Positions 5,354 to 11,705 of a stretch of DNA of 11,705 nucleotides are shown piece after piece (the stretch's first letter is position 1; the number at the start of each line of letters is the position of its first letter). Under the pieces are notes generated by a model. That model was given only the letters and a program-made list of their open reading frames with translations. It did no database searches and had not been told where the DNA came from. Location: contig JAITSD010000070.1 of NCBI GenBank assembly GCA_031288055.1, forward strand, positions 1 through 11,705. Reading direction: 5' to 3'. Source of the DNA: Candidatus Opitulatrix roisinitermitis. Its GTDB lineage: Bacteria > Actinomycetota > Actinomycetes > Actinomycetales > Bifidobacteriaceae. The position numbers and the translations under genes are program-made.

Positions 5354-5421
5354 AACAAACCTACAAATATGACTAAAATAGTATAAATCAATAATATTGC
5401 TAATATTCCTAATTCCCCCAT
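5347..5421 (-). CDS. Possible 24-residue membrane peptide
   Basis: ATG at 5421 opens a frame MGELGILAILLIYTILVIFV then GLLS, ending at 5347. It is a single run of about 18 hydrophobic residues with a short polar start, as in type I toxin or other single-span peptides. There is no clear Shine-Dalgarno; a poor TACTCT lies six bases upstream of the ATG. T-rich minus-strand DNA readily gives Ile/Leu codons, so chance is a serious alternative. It fills the otherwise empty 217-bp gap between the integrase and cdsA. Confidence 0.25.
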   Translation of the reverse strand: MGELGILAILLIYTILVIFVGLLS

Positions 5422-5457
5422 AATATAAGAGTAGACTTGAATTTTAGCTATAATGTA

Positions 5458-5478
5458 AATTAAAACTTGTTATAAGTT
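5458..5478 (-). terminator. Weak hairpin downstream of cdsA
   Basis: On the minus strand AACTT (5478-5474) pairs with AAGTT (5468-5464), followed by TTAATTT. It is short and AT-only apart from two pairs. It is the only terminator-like structure I see for the rpsB-cdsA operon before the element begins. Confidence 0.25.
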
Positions 5479-5515
5479 AATATTATATAAAACGAATAAT
5501 AATTTATAAGATAAA

Positions 5516-6382
5516 TTAGCCTAAAAATAAAAAAAGCAAATATAAGACTGGCGTAAAAATTAAAGTAGAATCAATTCTATCCATAATACCGCCATGGCCA
5601 GCTAATAAAGTTGACATATCTTTAACCTTGGCAAATCTTTTTAAAGACGACTCTGCTAAATCCCCTATTAATCCAAAAATACAAGCACATAAAGCAAATA
5701 ACAATCTATCCAAAACGCCTTTTAAACTAAAAACTGAAGTTTGCAAAAAATAAATATTCATAAACTCAAAACCAGCTGAACTCAAAAGTATAGTTACTAT
5801 ACCAAAAACTAAACCACCAGCAAATCCTTCCCAGGTTTTTTTAGGAGAAAGCTGAGGAGCTAGGGCGTGTTTACCAAAATGCGAACCAATCACTAAACCA
5901 CCTAAATCAATAAAAGAAATTATAACTGACGATAAAGCCAATTTATAAGCTCCAAATGGTAAACAATAGGTTAAAATTAAAAAAGACGCTAAAAAGGGAA
6001 TCCAAGTGCAAATTAAAACACTATAAGACACCTGTTGAATTTTTGCTTTATAATCTATATGGTCTAAAGAGCAATATAAAATTAACACCGCCACAGTTAA
6101 AAAGTAGACCACCGATAAACCTCCAGAGCCATAATAAAAAGACACCAAAATCATACCAGCCGAACCTATAATAATTGGTGGTAAACCAATTCTAATATTT
6201 TTTATTTTCAAGCAATAGTAAACTTCTCCGACCGCTATTATACAGGCTATAAAGACTAATCCTAAAAATAAATACGGAGTTATAAATAAACAAGCAAATA
6301 ATAATAAAAATAACACTACACCCGTGACTGTAGCTAAAGGTATATTACGAAATTCGGTGGCGGTTTTACTATATTTTGCCAT
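5516..6382 (-). CDS. cdsA: Phosphatidate cytidylyltransferase (CDP-diglyceride synthase)
   Basis: Makes CDP-diacylglycerol from phosphatidic acid and CTP at the inner membrane, the branch point to phosphatidylglycerol, cardiolipin and, in Actinobacteria, phosphatidylinositol. The 288 residues hold about eight hydrophobic spans. The family signature is complete: SPKKTWEGFAGG at 179-190, SSLKRFAKVKD at 245-255 and HGGIMDRIDS at 263-272, carrying the Asp and Lys residues that bind metal and CTP. Residues 159-167, DLGGLVIGS, replace the more usual D-T-x-A-Y-x-x-G pattern. It lies 22 bp after frr, as in many Actinobacteria. No strong ribosome-binding site precedes ATG 6382. The integrated element begins just beyond its 3' end. 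Confidence 0.95.
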   Translation of the reverse strand: MAKYSKTATEFRNIPLATVTGVVLFLLLFACLFITPYLFLGLVFIACIIAVGEVYYCLKIKNIRIGLPPIIIGSAGMILVSFYYGSGGLSVVYFLTVAVLILYCSLDHIDYKAKIQQVSYSVLICTWIPFLASFLILTYCLPFGAYKLALSSVIISFIDLGGLVIGSHFGKHALAPQLSPKKTWEGFAGGLVFGIVTILLSSAGFEFMNIYFLQTSVFSLKGVLDRLLFALCACIFGLIGDLAESSLKRFAKVKDMSTLLAGHGGIMDRIDSTLIFTPVLYLLFLFLG

Positions 6383-6404
6383 AGTAAAAAATACTTACAA
6401 AAAA

Positions 6405-6953
6405 TTAAACCTCTAATAAATCATTAGTCTTTTGACCTAGAATTTTATCAATTTGTTCCGTAAAATCTTTGGTAATTTCGTCTAATAATTTTTCAATATG
6501 TTTAACATCATCTTGTGTATAATCATCAGATTTTTCAGCTTCTTGTTTAACATGGCGACGAATATTTCGTATACTTACTCTAGCTTCTTCGGCTTTTTGT
6601 TTTGCTAATTTAACATATTGTTCTCGTCTTTCTTTAGTTAAATCAGGTAAATTAACTCTTAAAATGCCACCATCATTATTGGGATTAACTCCTAAATCAG
6701 ATTCTCTAATAGCTTTAACAATAGTCGGTGCTGCATTTCTATCAAAGGGCGAAATTACTAAACTTCTAACATCAACCACATTTATAGTAGCTAAAGATTT
6801 TAAAGGTGTAGCAACTCCATAATAATCAATCATTATTTTTTCAAATAAACCAGCATTAGCCCTGCCTGTTCTAATAGAACTATATTGTTCTTTAAGATAT
6901 TCAACTGTTTGAAACATATGTTGTTTTGCATAATCGATTAACTTATCAGCCAT
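6405..6953 (-). CDS. frr: Ribosome recycling factor
   Basis: Splits post-termination 70S ribosomes together with EF-G in the cytoplasm. At 182 residues it is of normal length (about 185). Visible family blocks are SIRTGRANAGLFEKIMIDYYG starting at 26, the tip region P-N-N-D-G-G-I-L-R-V-N-L-P at 91-103 with LTKERREQ after it, and SIRNIRR (127-133). The C-terminal long helix is intact. ATG 6953 has AAAGGA about eight bases upstream, and that site is formed by the last codons of pyrH, whose stop lies only 5 bp upstream, so the two are probably translationally coupled. Confidence 0.97.
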   Translation of the reverse strand: MADKLIDYAKQHMFQTVEYLKEQYSSIRTGRANAGLFEKIMIDYYGVATPLKSLATINVVDVRSLVISPFDRNAAPTIVKAIRESDLGVNPNNDGGILRVNLPDLTKERREQYVKLAKQKAEEARVSIRNIRRHVKQEAEKSDDYTQDDVKHIEKLLDEITKDFTEQIDKILGQKTNDLLEV

Positions 6954-6958
6954 ATTTT

Positions 6959-7702
6959 TTATTCCTTTAAAATTGTACCTATTTTTTCATCACCAATTAA
7001 AACTTTTGCCACAGCTTGATCCTCATCCATACCAAATACTTGTATTATCATACCATTATCTCTAGCTAATGACAAAGCTGCCGCATCCATAACACCTAAA
7101 TCATCAACTAAAGCTTGAGTGATAGTTAAATTTGTAAACTTTTTAACTCCAGGCTCAATTCTAGGATCACCAGAATAAACTCCATCTACGCCATTTTTAC
7201 CCATAAGGACTTTCAAACAATGAGTTTCCAAAGCTCTTTGAATAGCCACAGTATCTGTAGAAAAATACGGTAAACCTGTACCTGCTCCAAAAATTACTAC
7301 TCGGCTTTTTTGCATATGTCGTATAGCTTTTAAAGGTACATAGGGTTCGGCTATTTGTCCCATAGCAATAGCTGTTTGAACTCTAGTTTCCACACCTAAT
7401 TGTTCTAAAAACTCCTGCAAAGCTAAACAATTCATAACTGTGCCTAACATACCCATATAATCGCCACGGGAACGGTCTATACCAGCTTGCTCTAATTCAG
7501 CACCACGAAAAAAATTTCCGCCCCCCACCACCACACAAACTTCCACCCCGTTAGCCACAGCTGTTTTTATTTGCATAGAAATATTTCGTAAAACAGGTAC
7601 ATCAACTCCTAAAGATCCGCCACCAAAAGCTTCTCCAGAAAGTTTTAACAAAACTCGTCTAACCAATTTGCCTTGATTATTAATAGCTAATTTACGCACC
7701 AT
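6959..7702 (-). CDS. pyrH: UMP kinase
   Basis: Phosphorylates UMP to UDP with ATP, the entry step for UTP and CTP; in bacteria it is a hexameric enzyme of the amino-acid-kinase fold. All blocks are present in the 247 residues: LLKLSGEAF with K20, GGGNFFRG (60-67), the actinobacterial-looking RGDYMGMLGTVMN (79-91), GAGTGLPYFSTDTVA (139-153) and DGVYSGDPR (173-181). ATG 7702 has no clear Shine-Dalgarno; it is kept because the N-terminus fits family length and a promoter-like sequence lies just upstream. The 54-bp gap to tsf is the largest inside the housekeeping cluster. Confidence 0.97.
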   Translation of the reverse strand: MVRKLAINNQGKLVRRVLLKLSGEAFGGGSLGVDVPVLRNISMQIKTAVANGVEVCVVVGGGNFFRGAELEQAGIDRSRGDYMGMLGTVMNCLALQEFLEQLGVETRVQTAIAMGQIAEPYVPLKAIRHMQKSRVVIFGAGTGLPYFSTDTVAIQRALETHCLKVLMGKNGVDGVYSGDPRIEPGVKKFTNLTITQALVDDLGVMDAAALSLARDNGMIIQVFGMDEDQAVAKVLIGDEKIGTILKE

Positions 7703-7719
7703 CTTAATTATCTTTATAT

Positions 7720-7748
7720 TCTATAAGCTCTAGCACTATTAATTCCAA
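7720..7748 (-). promoter_or_regulatory. Candidate internal promoter before pyrH
   Basis: On the minus strand TTGGAA (7748-7743) is followed after 17 bases by TATAGA (7725-7720). Each matches four of six consensus bases, and the spacing is ideal. ATG of pyrH lies 17 bases further on. It would let pyrH-frr-cdsA be expressed apart from rpsB-tsf. Confidence 0.35.
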
Positions 7749-7756
7749 AAAATAAC

Positions 7757-8599
7757 CTACCCCTGACCAACTCTAACTCTGAAATAATTTATCAATTTAC
7801 CGCCAGCTTTAGAAATTAACTGACTAACTGTTATAGAAGGATCCTTAGCTAAAGGTTGATCTAATAAAACTACATCTTTATAAAAAGCTTTTAAGCGACC
7901 CTCAACTATTTTAGGAATAATATTTTCTGGTTTGCCCTCATTTTGAGCAATTTCTTTAGCCACTTTTGACTCAGTGTCTATAACTTCAACAGGTATATTC
8001 TCAACTGACAAATATTTAGGAGCTAAAGCAGCTATATGTTGAGCTACATCTTTAGCCACGCCACTAGCTTCAATATCTGTTGCTACTAAAACAGCAATTG
8101 AAGGCGGTAAATCTTTGGCAGTTTTATGTAAATACAGCGTTACGCTAGGAGCTTCTAAACGATGAACTGAATTTAAAACCACTTTTTCGCCTAAAATAGC
8201 CGCCGTATTATTTATATTTTCTTCAACTGTAGATTGACCAATTTTGACTTGTAAAGCCGCTTGAACGCTATTTGCTTGACTAGTAATTACAGCTTCCAAA
8301 ACACTATTGGCTAAATCTATAAACTTAGCTGATTTAGCCACAAAATCAGTTTCAGAATTTAATTCCACTATATATCCAACTTGGTTTTGCTCCGCATTAA
8401 CAACTTTGGCAGCCACAATACCCTCAGATGTAGCACGGCTTTCCCGTTTTGCCACGCCTTTTAAACCTTTAATTCTAATAATTTCTGTAGCTTTAGCAAT
8501 ATCTCCATTAGCCTCATCTAAAGCTTTTTTAACATCTAGCATACCGGCACCAGTAATATCCCGCAACTGTTTTATATCATTTGCAGTATAATTTGCCAT
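7757..8599 (-). CDS. tsf: Elongation factor Ts
   Basis: Guanine-nucleotide exchange factor that regenerates EF-Tu-GTP during translation. The 280 residues start with the EF-Tu-binding, UBA-like N-terminal domain; signature one is LRDITGAGMLDVKKAL (12-27), and the exchange loop TDFVAKS is at 84-90. The core dimer-like region and the C-terminal module (ending with YFRVRVGQG) are complete. ATG 8599 has GAAAGGAA five bases upstream. It lies 20 bp after rpsB, the near-universal arrangement, and is probably expressed from the rpsB promoter. Confidence 0.97.
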   Translation of the reverse strand: MANYTANDIKQLRDITGAGMLDVKKALDEANGDIAKATEIIRIKGLKGVAKRESRATSEGIVAAKVVNAEQNQVGYIVELNSETDFVAKSAKFIDLANSVLEAVITSQANSVQAALQVKIGQSTVEENINNTAAILGEKVVLNSVHRLEAPSVTLYLHKTAKDLPPSIAVLVATDIEASGVAKDVAQHIAALAPKYLSVENIPVEVIDTESKVAKEIAQNEGKPENIIPKIVEGRLKAFYKDVVLLDQPLAKDPSITVSQLISKAGGKLINYFRVRVGQG

Positions 8600-8619
8600 A
8601 ATTTCCTTTCTTTTATATT

Positions 8620-9678
8620 TTACTTTTTACTTGTAGTAATTTTTTTGCTTGTAGCAGTCTTTTTAACTTCTTTAGTCTTAGAGACATTTGCTTTCTTATC
8701 AACTAGCTTCTTAGTAGTTGTTTTTTTAGCAGTATTTGTTTTTTTGTCAGGCGTAGATTTTTTATCAATAGTTGTTTTTTTATTATTAACCAATTTAGTA
8801 GCTGCTTGTTTTTTAGCAGTCACTGCCACAATCGACTCATCAACTTTTAACTGGGCAGCTTCTAATAACTCTTTTTCCCACTCAGCTAATGGTTCTTCTT
8901 CTAAAATAGCAGCCTTTTCTTCAACTGTTTCCGTAGATATCTCGGGTTTTGACTTAGCCGCTTTAGCTACTGAAGCTGTGGCAATATTAGAACGCTCAAT
9001 TAAACCTTGTGCTACGGCATCAGATATAATATTAGTTAAAAGTTCAATAGCCTTAGTAGCATCATCATTACCAGCAATAGGATAATCAATTAAGGTCGGA
9101 TCACAATTAGTATCTAAAATTGCTACGACTGGAATACCTAATTTTTTGGCCTCATCAACAGCAATCCTTTCTTTAAGAATATCAACTACCCAAATAATTG
9201 TTGGTGTTTTAGTCATATCTCTAACACCATTTAATAATTTTTCTAATTTAAATTTTTCCCTTTCTAAAATAAGTAACTCTTTTTTAGTATAACCAGAATC
9301 TGAAATACTAGAAAAATCAATCTGTTCTAAATCCTTTAATCGTCTAACCGATTTCATAACAGTTTTTAAATTAGTTAACATACCACCCGGCCAGCGTTCA
9401 GAAACATAAGGCATACCGACTTTAGCAGCCAATTCACTAATAGAGTTTTTAGCTTGTCTTTTAGTCCCAACAAACAAAATTGTACCACCTTGAGATATAG
9501 TATTTTTAACAAACTCATAAGCTATATTTATATTATCAATTGTTTTAGACAAATCTATTATATAATTCCCATTTCGAGAAGTCAAAATATAGGGTTTCAT
9601 TTTGGGATTCCAATTACGAGTCGGGTGTCCGAAATGCACACCAGCATCAAGCAAGCTTTTAGTAGTAACAACAGCCAT
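8620..9678 (-). CDS. rpsB: 30S ribosomal protein S2 with long Lys/Thr-rich tail
   Basis: Structural protein of the small subunit, placed late in assembly at the S1-binding side. Residues 1-230 are canonical S2: LLDAGVHFGHPTRNWNPKMK near the start, FVGTKRQA (69-76), RWPGGMLTN (95-103), and DPTLIDYPIAGNDDA (193-207). Residues 231-352 are an extension: an acidic, Ala/Glu-rich stretch to about 285, then a low-complexity tail built from Lys and Thr with repeated T-K-K and D-K-K units to the C-terminus. Many actinobacterial S2 proteins have some C-terminal extension, but this basic tail is long. ATG 9678 has AAAGGAG five bases upstream. Confidence 0.96.
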   Translation of the reverse strand: MAVVTTKSLLDAGVHFGHPTRNWNPKMKPYILTSRNGNYIIDLSKTIDNINIAYEFVKNTISQGGTILFVGTKRQAKNSISELAAKVGMPYVSERWPGGMLTNLKTVMKSVRRLKDLEQIDFSSISDSGYTKKELLILEREKFKLEKLLNGVRDMTKTPTIIWVVDILKERIAVDEAKKLGIPVVAILDTNCDPTLIDYPIAGNDDATKAIELLTNIISDAVAQGLIERSNIATASVAKAAKSKPEISTETVEEKAAILEEEPLAEWEKELLEAAQLKVDESIVAVTAKKQAATKLVNNKKTTIDKKSTPDKKTNTAKKTTTKKLVDKKANVSKTKEVKKTATSKKITTSKK

Positions 9679-9698
9679 TATACTCCTTTATTTATTAA

Positions 9699-9734
9699 GC
9701 AGGTTGGCAACCCGCAGCGGTTATTCCTAGTATA
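9699..9734 (-). promoter_or_regulatory. rpsB promoter and leader hairpin
   Basis: A TATACT box (9734-9729 on the minus strand) predicts a start near 9722 and a leader of about 44 bases. In it GCGGGTT pairs with AACCTGC (9715-9699) round a three-base loop. AACC at 9720-9717 could instead pair with the GGTT of the same stem, giving two exclusive folds. Ribosomal protein S2 often controls its own operon through the leader, so this may be an S2 target; no known S2 leader motif was recognised. No good -35 was seen. Confidence 0.45.
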
Positions 9735-9913
9735 GATTCAAAACCACCAAATAGGACCGCAGTTTTAAATATCACCTATACGCGTATTTTTAAACATAAC
9801 CAAAAAATATGATTTTTCAATTAGCCTATATGCAATAGTCTACCTTTATTTTGACTAAAAACAAATTGACATAAATAAATTATGAAAAATCATAATAACG
9901 CAGCTATAAATAT

Positions 9914-9941
9914 TTAACATATTCAATACTAAATATGTTAA
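9914..9941. repeat. Perfect 10-bp inverted repeat before the DUF3000 gene
   Basis: TTAACATATT (9914-9923) and AATATGTTAA (9932-9941), with an 8-bp spacer. It covers the -35 zone of the promoter at 9952-9957, so it is best read as an operator. As RNA it would be a hairpin followed by ATTTTT, so a terminator is the alternative. Confidence 0.5.
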
Positions 9942-9951
9942 TTTTTAGCTT

Positions 9952-9957
9952 TATACT
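9952..9957 (+). promoter_or_regulatory. -10 box of a leaderless promoter
   Basis: TATACT, then six bases (ATAAAT), then ATG at 9964. This is the same geometry as the HTH promoters at 203-211 and 359-367. No Shine-Dalgarno precedes the start. Confidence 0.6.
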
Positions 9958-9963
9958 ATAAAT

Positions 9964-10527
9964 ATGGCGAAGTCTTTAACTAATCAGAAAAACTTACCGT
10001 CAGCTTTTTCTGCAGCTATACATTCTTTAATGAATATAGAGGTTGATAAAGGAATCAATTTACGGGAAATAAATCCACCAACAAATATCAGCCCCTTTTC
10101 GCTAGCTGTGGAAGCTACTATAGACGATAAATCAAATGTTGATAATACTTTGGGTAATTTTATTGTTATTTATAAAGAATCGGCAAAAGATACCTGGGGG
10201 TCGCCCTTTAGAATTGTTAGTCATATAACATCATCATTAGAAAATGAAATAGCTCAAGAACCAAGTTTTCGTCATCACACATGGTCTAAGTTTTGCCAAG
10301 AAATTATTAAATCATCAGCTTTCAATATTAATGGCACAGTAACTATTTCTATTAATCAATATTTTGATTTTAATGACACTTTAGACAATCTTGACTCCAA
10401 CGCAGTTATAGATTCTACTTTTGACTTAAGAGCTTCTTGGTCAGCTAAAAATCCCGACTTAAAACCCCATTTCTTAACTTGGATTAAATCATTTGTTAAT
10501 TTAACAAATTCTAAAATGCTATTTTAA
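9964..10527 (+). CDS. DUF3000-family protein
   Basis: A 187-residue protein that reads as DUF3000, a family I know only from Actinobacteria and whose function is unknown. The visible pattern is: A-F-x-x-A-I near 14-19; LREINPP...ISPFSLAVEATI (33-53); GNFIVIY with D-x-W-G-S-P-F-R-I-V (64-85); W-S-K-F (107-110); GTVTISINQYFDF (124-136); and LRASWSAKNPDLKPH (155-169). The family comparison is from memory. It is soluble, with no signal peptide or spans. The start is set by the leaderless promoter. In other Actinobacteria the family often neighbours hemE or an RNase D gene; neither is seen here. It is convergent with nrdH. Confidence 0.8.
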   Translation: MAKSLTNQKNLPSAFSAAIHSLMNIEVDKGINLREINPPTNISPFSLAVEATIDDKSNVDNTLGNFIVIYKESAKDTWGSPFRIVSHITSSLENEIAQEPSFRHHTWSKFCQEIIKSSAFNINGTVTISINQYFDFNDTLDNLDSNAVIDSTFDLRASWSAKNPDLKPHFLTWIKSFVNLTNSKMLF

Positions 10528-10589
10528 AAGACTAATACAAAAAACTTGCACTTAAAAAATACTCAAATATCGGATTTTTATTAAATTAA

Positions 10590-10820
10590 TTACGCTAAAG
10601 CTTTAACAACTTTTTGAATCATATCAGGACGCAAACCACACCATTTTTCATCACCAGTAACTACCACAGGAGCTTGCATAAAACCCAAAGAGGCAATATA
10701 ATCCATAGCACTTGGATCCTTAGTAATATCAATTACATTATATTTCACATTATATTTATCAAAAAGTCTTTTGGTGGCCTCACACTGAACACAATGTGGC
10801 TTACTATATAATGTAACCAT
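10590..10820 (-). CDS. nrdH: NrdH-type glutaredoxin-like redoxin
   Basis: Hydrogen donor for class Ib ribonucleotide reductase, reduced by thioredoxin reductase. The 76 residues are a full thioredoxin-fold redoxin: YSKPHCVQC with active cysteines C10 and C13 (the NrdH form CVQC), the cis-proline at P51 (QAPVV), and the C-terminal W-x-G-x-R-P-D block. In that block the family usually has W-S-G-F-R-P-D; here it is WCGLRPD, putting a third cysteine at 61. ATG 10820 has GAAAGGAAA upstream. nrdI, nrdE and nrdF, its usual operon partners, are not downstream: the neighbour is the convergent DUF3000 gene. The ordinary partner genes may be elsewhere. Confidence 0.92.
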   Translation of the reverse strand: MVTLYSKPHCVQCEATKRLFDKYNVKYNVIDITKDPSAMDYIASLGFMQAPVVVTGDEKWCGLRPDMIQKVVKALA

Positions 10821-10909
10821 AATTGCTTTCCTTTCTTTTTGGCTTTTTTACCCCTGAAATCTCTTTTCATTCTGTCATATCATTAACATCGTACTATATA
10901 TTATGTTAA

Positions 10910-10954
10910 TAACTGTTTTTAACAGTTAGTCTTTATGGACTGAATATTTTCAGT
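10910..10954. promoter_or_regulatory. Paired inverted repeats upstream of nrdH
   Basis: TAACTGTT and AACAGTTA (10910-10928, three-base loop) lie next to ACTGAA and TTCAGT (10939-10954, four-base loop); their centres are about 27 bp apart. The second is a 16-bp near-palindrome sharing 11 of 16 positions with the NrdR box as I remember it (ACACAATATATTGTGT). NrdR sites usually come in pairs, but about 31 bp apart. The first may instead be a weak hairpin terminator for the upstream transporter gene. The rest of 10821-10991 is AT-rich with no clear gene. Confidence 0.35.
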
Positions 10955-10991
10955 ATATAAATTAAATAATATAATATTTTCGAAAACTTTT

Positions 10992-11705
10992 TTATAAAGT
11001 TAAGTGTGTTTTTTGTAAAAAATGTGTAAGTTTAGCCGTTTTAGGTAAATTAAAAATATCTTTCGGTTTACCCTGCTCTATAACAAGTCCGTTTTGTAAA
11101 AAAATTACTTTTGATGAAACATCTTTAGCAAACTGCATTTCATGCGTTACCACTACCATAGATAATCCCTCTTTAGATAATTGTTTCATAATGTCTAAAA
11201 CCTCAGACACCATTTGTGGATCCAAAGCACTGGTTGGCTCATCAAATAAAATTACTTCTGGATTCATTGACAAACTTCTGGCAATAGCCACTCTTTGCTT
11301 TTGTCCACCCGAAAGACTATACGGTAATTTATTAGCAAACTTTTCCATACCAACTTTTTTCAAATTAGATAAGGCTTGGGCTTTGGCCTTAACTTTATCA
11401 ATGTGTAAAACCTTAACTGGTCCAATAGTACAATTTTCCAAAACTGTTTTATTAGAAAATAAATTAAATTGTTGAAAAACAAAAGCAATTCTTTTTTGAA
11501 CTTGAATAGGATCAAAAGTTTTTTGCAAAATATTCTGATTAAAAAAATAAATCTGTCCTGAATCGGCTGTGTCTAAACGATTCATACACCTTAAAAGAGT
11601 TGATTTACCTGAACCTGACGAACCTATAATAGTCGTAGTTTTACCCATTGCAAAATCTAAATTAATATTATTTAGAACTCTACTTTGCCCATAAAACTTA
11701 TTTAG
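10992..11705 (-). CDS. Polar amino-acid ABC transporter ATP-binding protein, N-terminus beyond window
   Basis: ATPase subunit of a GlnQ/HisP-like importer for polar amino acids, working at the membrane with a permease and a binding protein that are not in the window. The frame continues through the right edge: residues before the internal ATG at 11648 (LNKFYGQSRVLNNINLDFA) match the family, so that ATG is not the start. Counting from the first visible residue, all motifs are present: Walker A GSSGSGKST (28-36), Q-loop FVFQQFN (about 76-82), signature LSGGQ (131-135), Walker B VILFDEPTSALD (151-162) and the switch histidine in VVVTHEM (H188). Only a few N-terminal residues should be missing. 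The substrate cannot be told. It lies upstream of nrdH, with a 171-bp gap. Confidence 0.93.
   Translation of the reverse strand, partial: LNKFYGQSRVLNNINLDFAMGKTTTIIGSSGSGKSTLLRCMNRLDTADSGQIYFFNQNILQKTFDPIQVQKRIAFVFQQFNLFSNKTVLENCTIGPVKVLHIDKVKAKAQALSNLKKVGMEKFANKLPYSLSGGQKQRVAIARSLSMNPEVILFDEPTSALDPQMVSEVLDIMKQLSKEGLSMVVVTHEMQFAKDVSSKVIFLQNGLVIEQGKPKDIFNLPKTAKLTHFLQKTHLTL

Larger units (their letters stand above)
9735..9963. other. Intergenic region between rpsB and the DUF3000 gene
   Basis: No gene is seen. It holds a TTGACA at 9866-9871 with CATAAT 19 bases downstream (9891-9896), and an inverted repeat ATTATGA/TCATAAT (9879-9885 and 9890-9896, four-base spacer) that resembles the half-site clustered at the mobile-element promoters. 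A second inverted repeat at 9914-9941 and the leaderless promoter at 9952-9957 are listed separately. Confidence 0.5.

Noticed and set aside
1..5500. tRNA gene or visible att duplication
   Set aside because: No cloverleaf was found near the integrase, and the other end of the element is outside the window.
8645..9085. Plus-strand frame of 146 residues
   Set aside because: It is the shadow of the repetitive tail of S2, whose biased codons leave the other strand open.
10528..10589. Terminator between the convergent DUF3000 and nrdH genes
   Set aside because: The 62 bp are AT-rich but I could not form a convincing hairpin with a T run on either strand.
11648..11650. ATG as start of the ABC ATPase
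   Set aside because: The frame continues upstream with residues that match the family; starting there would remove the strand before Walker A.
1..11705. CRISPR array or insertion sequence
   Set aside because: No regularly spaced repeats and no transposase motifs were seen on either strand.

Overview
The window comes from a very AT-rich bacterium (roughly 30% G+C by eye), most likely a low-GC member of the Actinobacteria. Three things point there: the actinobacterial gene order rpsB-tsf-pyrH-frr-cdsA (positions 9678 down to 5516), a gene that reads as the actinobacterial DUF3000 family (9964-10527), and an NrdH-type redoxin with the CVQC motif. Several genes also start on, or within a few bases of, their predicted transcription start (TATACT, six bases, ATG), the layout of leaderless mRNAs common in Actinobacteria. 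I do not name a genus.

Positions 1 to about 5400 look like one end of an integrated mobile element inserted just downstream of cdsA. Its right edge carries a tyrosine integrase (4090-5298), typed by its N-terminus as an actinobacterial prophage integrase. Behind it on the same strand come a 31-codon remnant of a RelE/HigB-like addiction-module toxin, a small unknown gene, and a complete RhuM-family gene. Further left is the most unusual part: a divergent regulatory block. A 31-bp perfect inverted repeat (194-224 and 346-376) gives two identical extended -10 promoters pointing away from each other, each immediately followed by a start codon. Leftwards it drives a helix-turn-helix gene cut by the window edge; rightwards it drives four tandem paralogous small helix-turn-helix genes (374-1821) and an unknown 165-residue protein (1841-2338). 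Next to these lies a candidate noncoding RNA (about 2547-2669). It has the same type of promoter, a predicted three-way-junction fold whose closing stem doubles as the terminator, and a palindrome at the promoter that resembles sites in the divergent block.

Positions 5516-9678 are housekeeping: ribosomal protein S2 (with a long Lys/Thr-rich tail), EF-Ts, UMP kinase, ribosome recycling factor and CDP-diglyceride synthase, all on the minus strand and tightly packed, probably one operon with an extra promoter before pyrH. Positions 9679-9963 hold the divergent promoters of rpsB and the DUF3000 gene. To the right are nrdH (10590-10820) and the 3' part of a polar amino-acid ABC transporter ATPase (10992-11705), which runs off the window.

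The integrase, toxin remnant, RhuM gene, regulator array and RNA fit a phage-derived or integrative element. The regulator array with its mirrored promoters, together with the structured RNA, is the best candidate for an undescribed system: possibly an immunity, lysogeny or copy-control switch. That function is inference.
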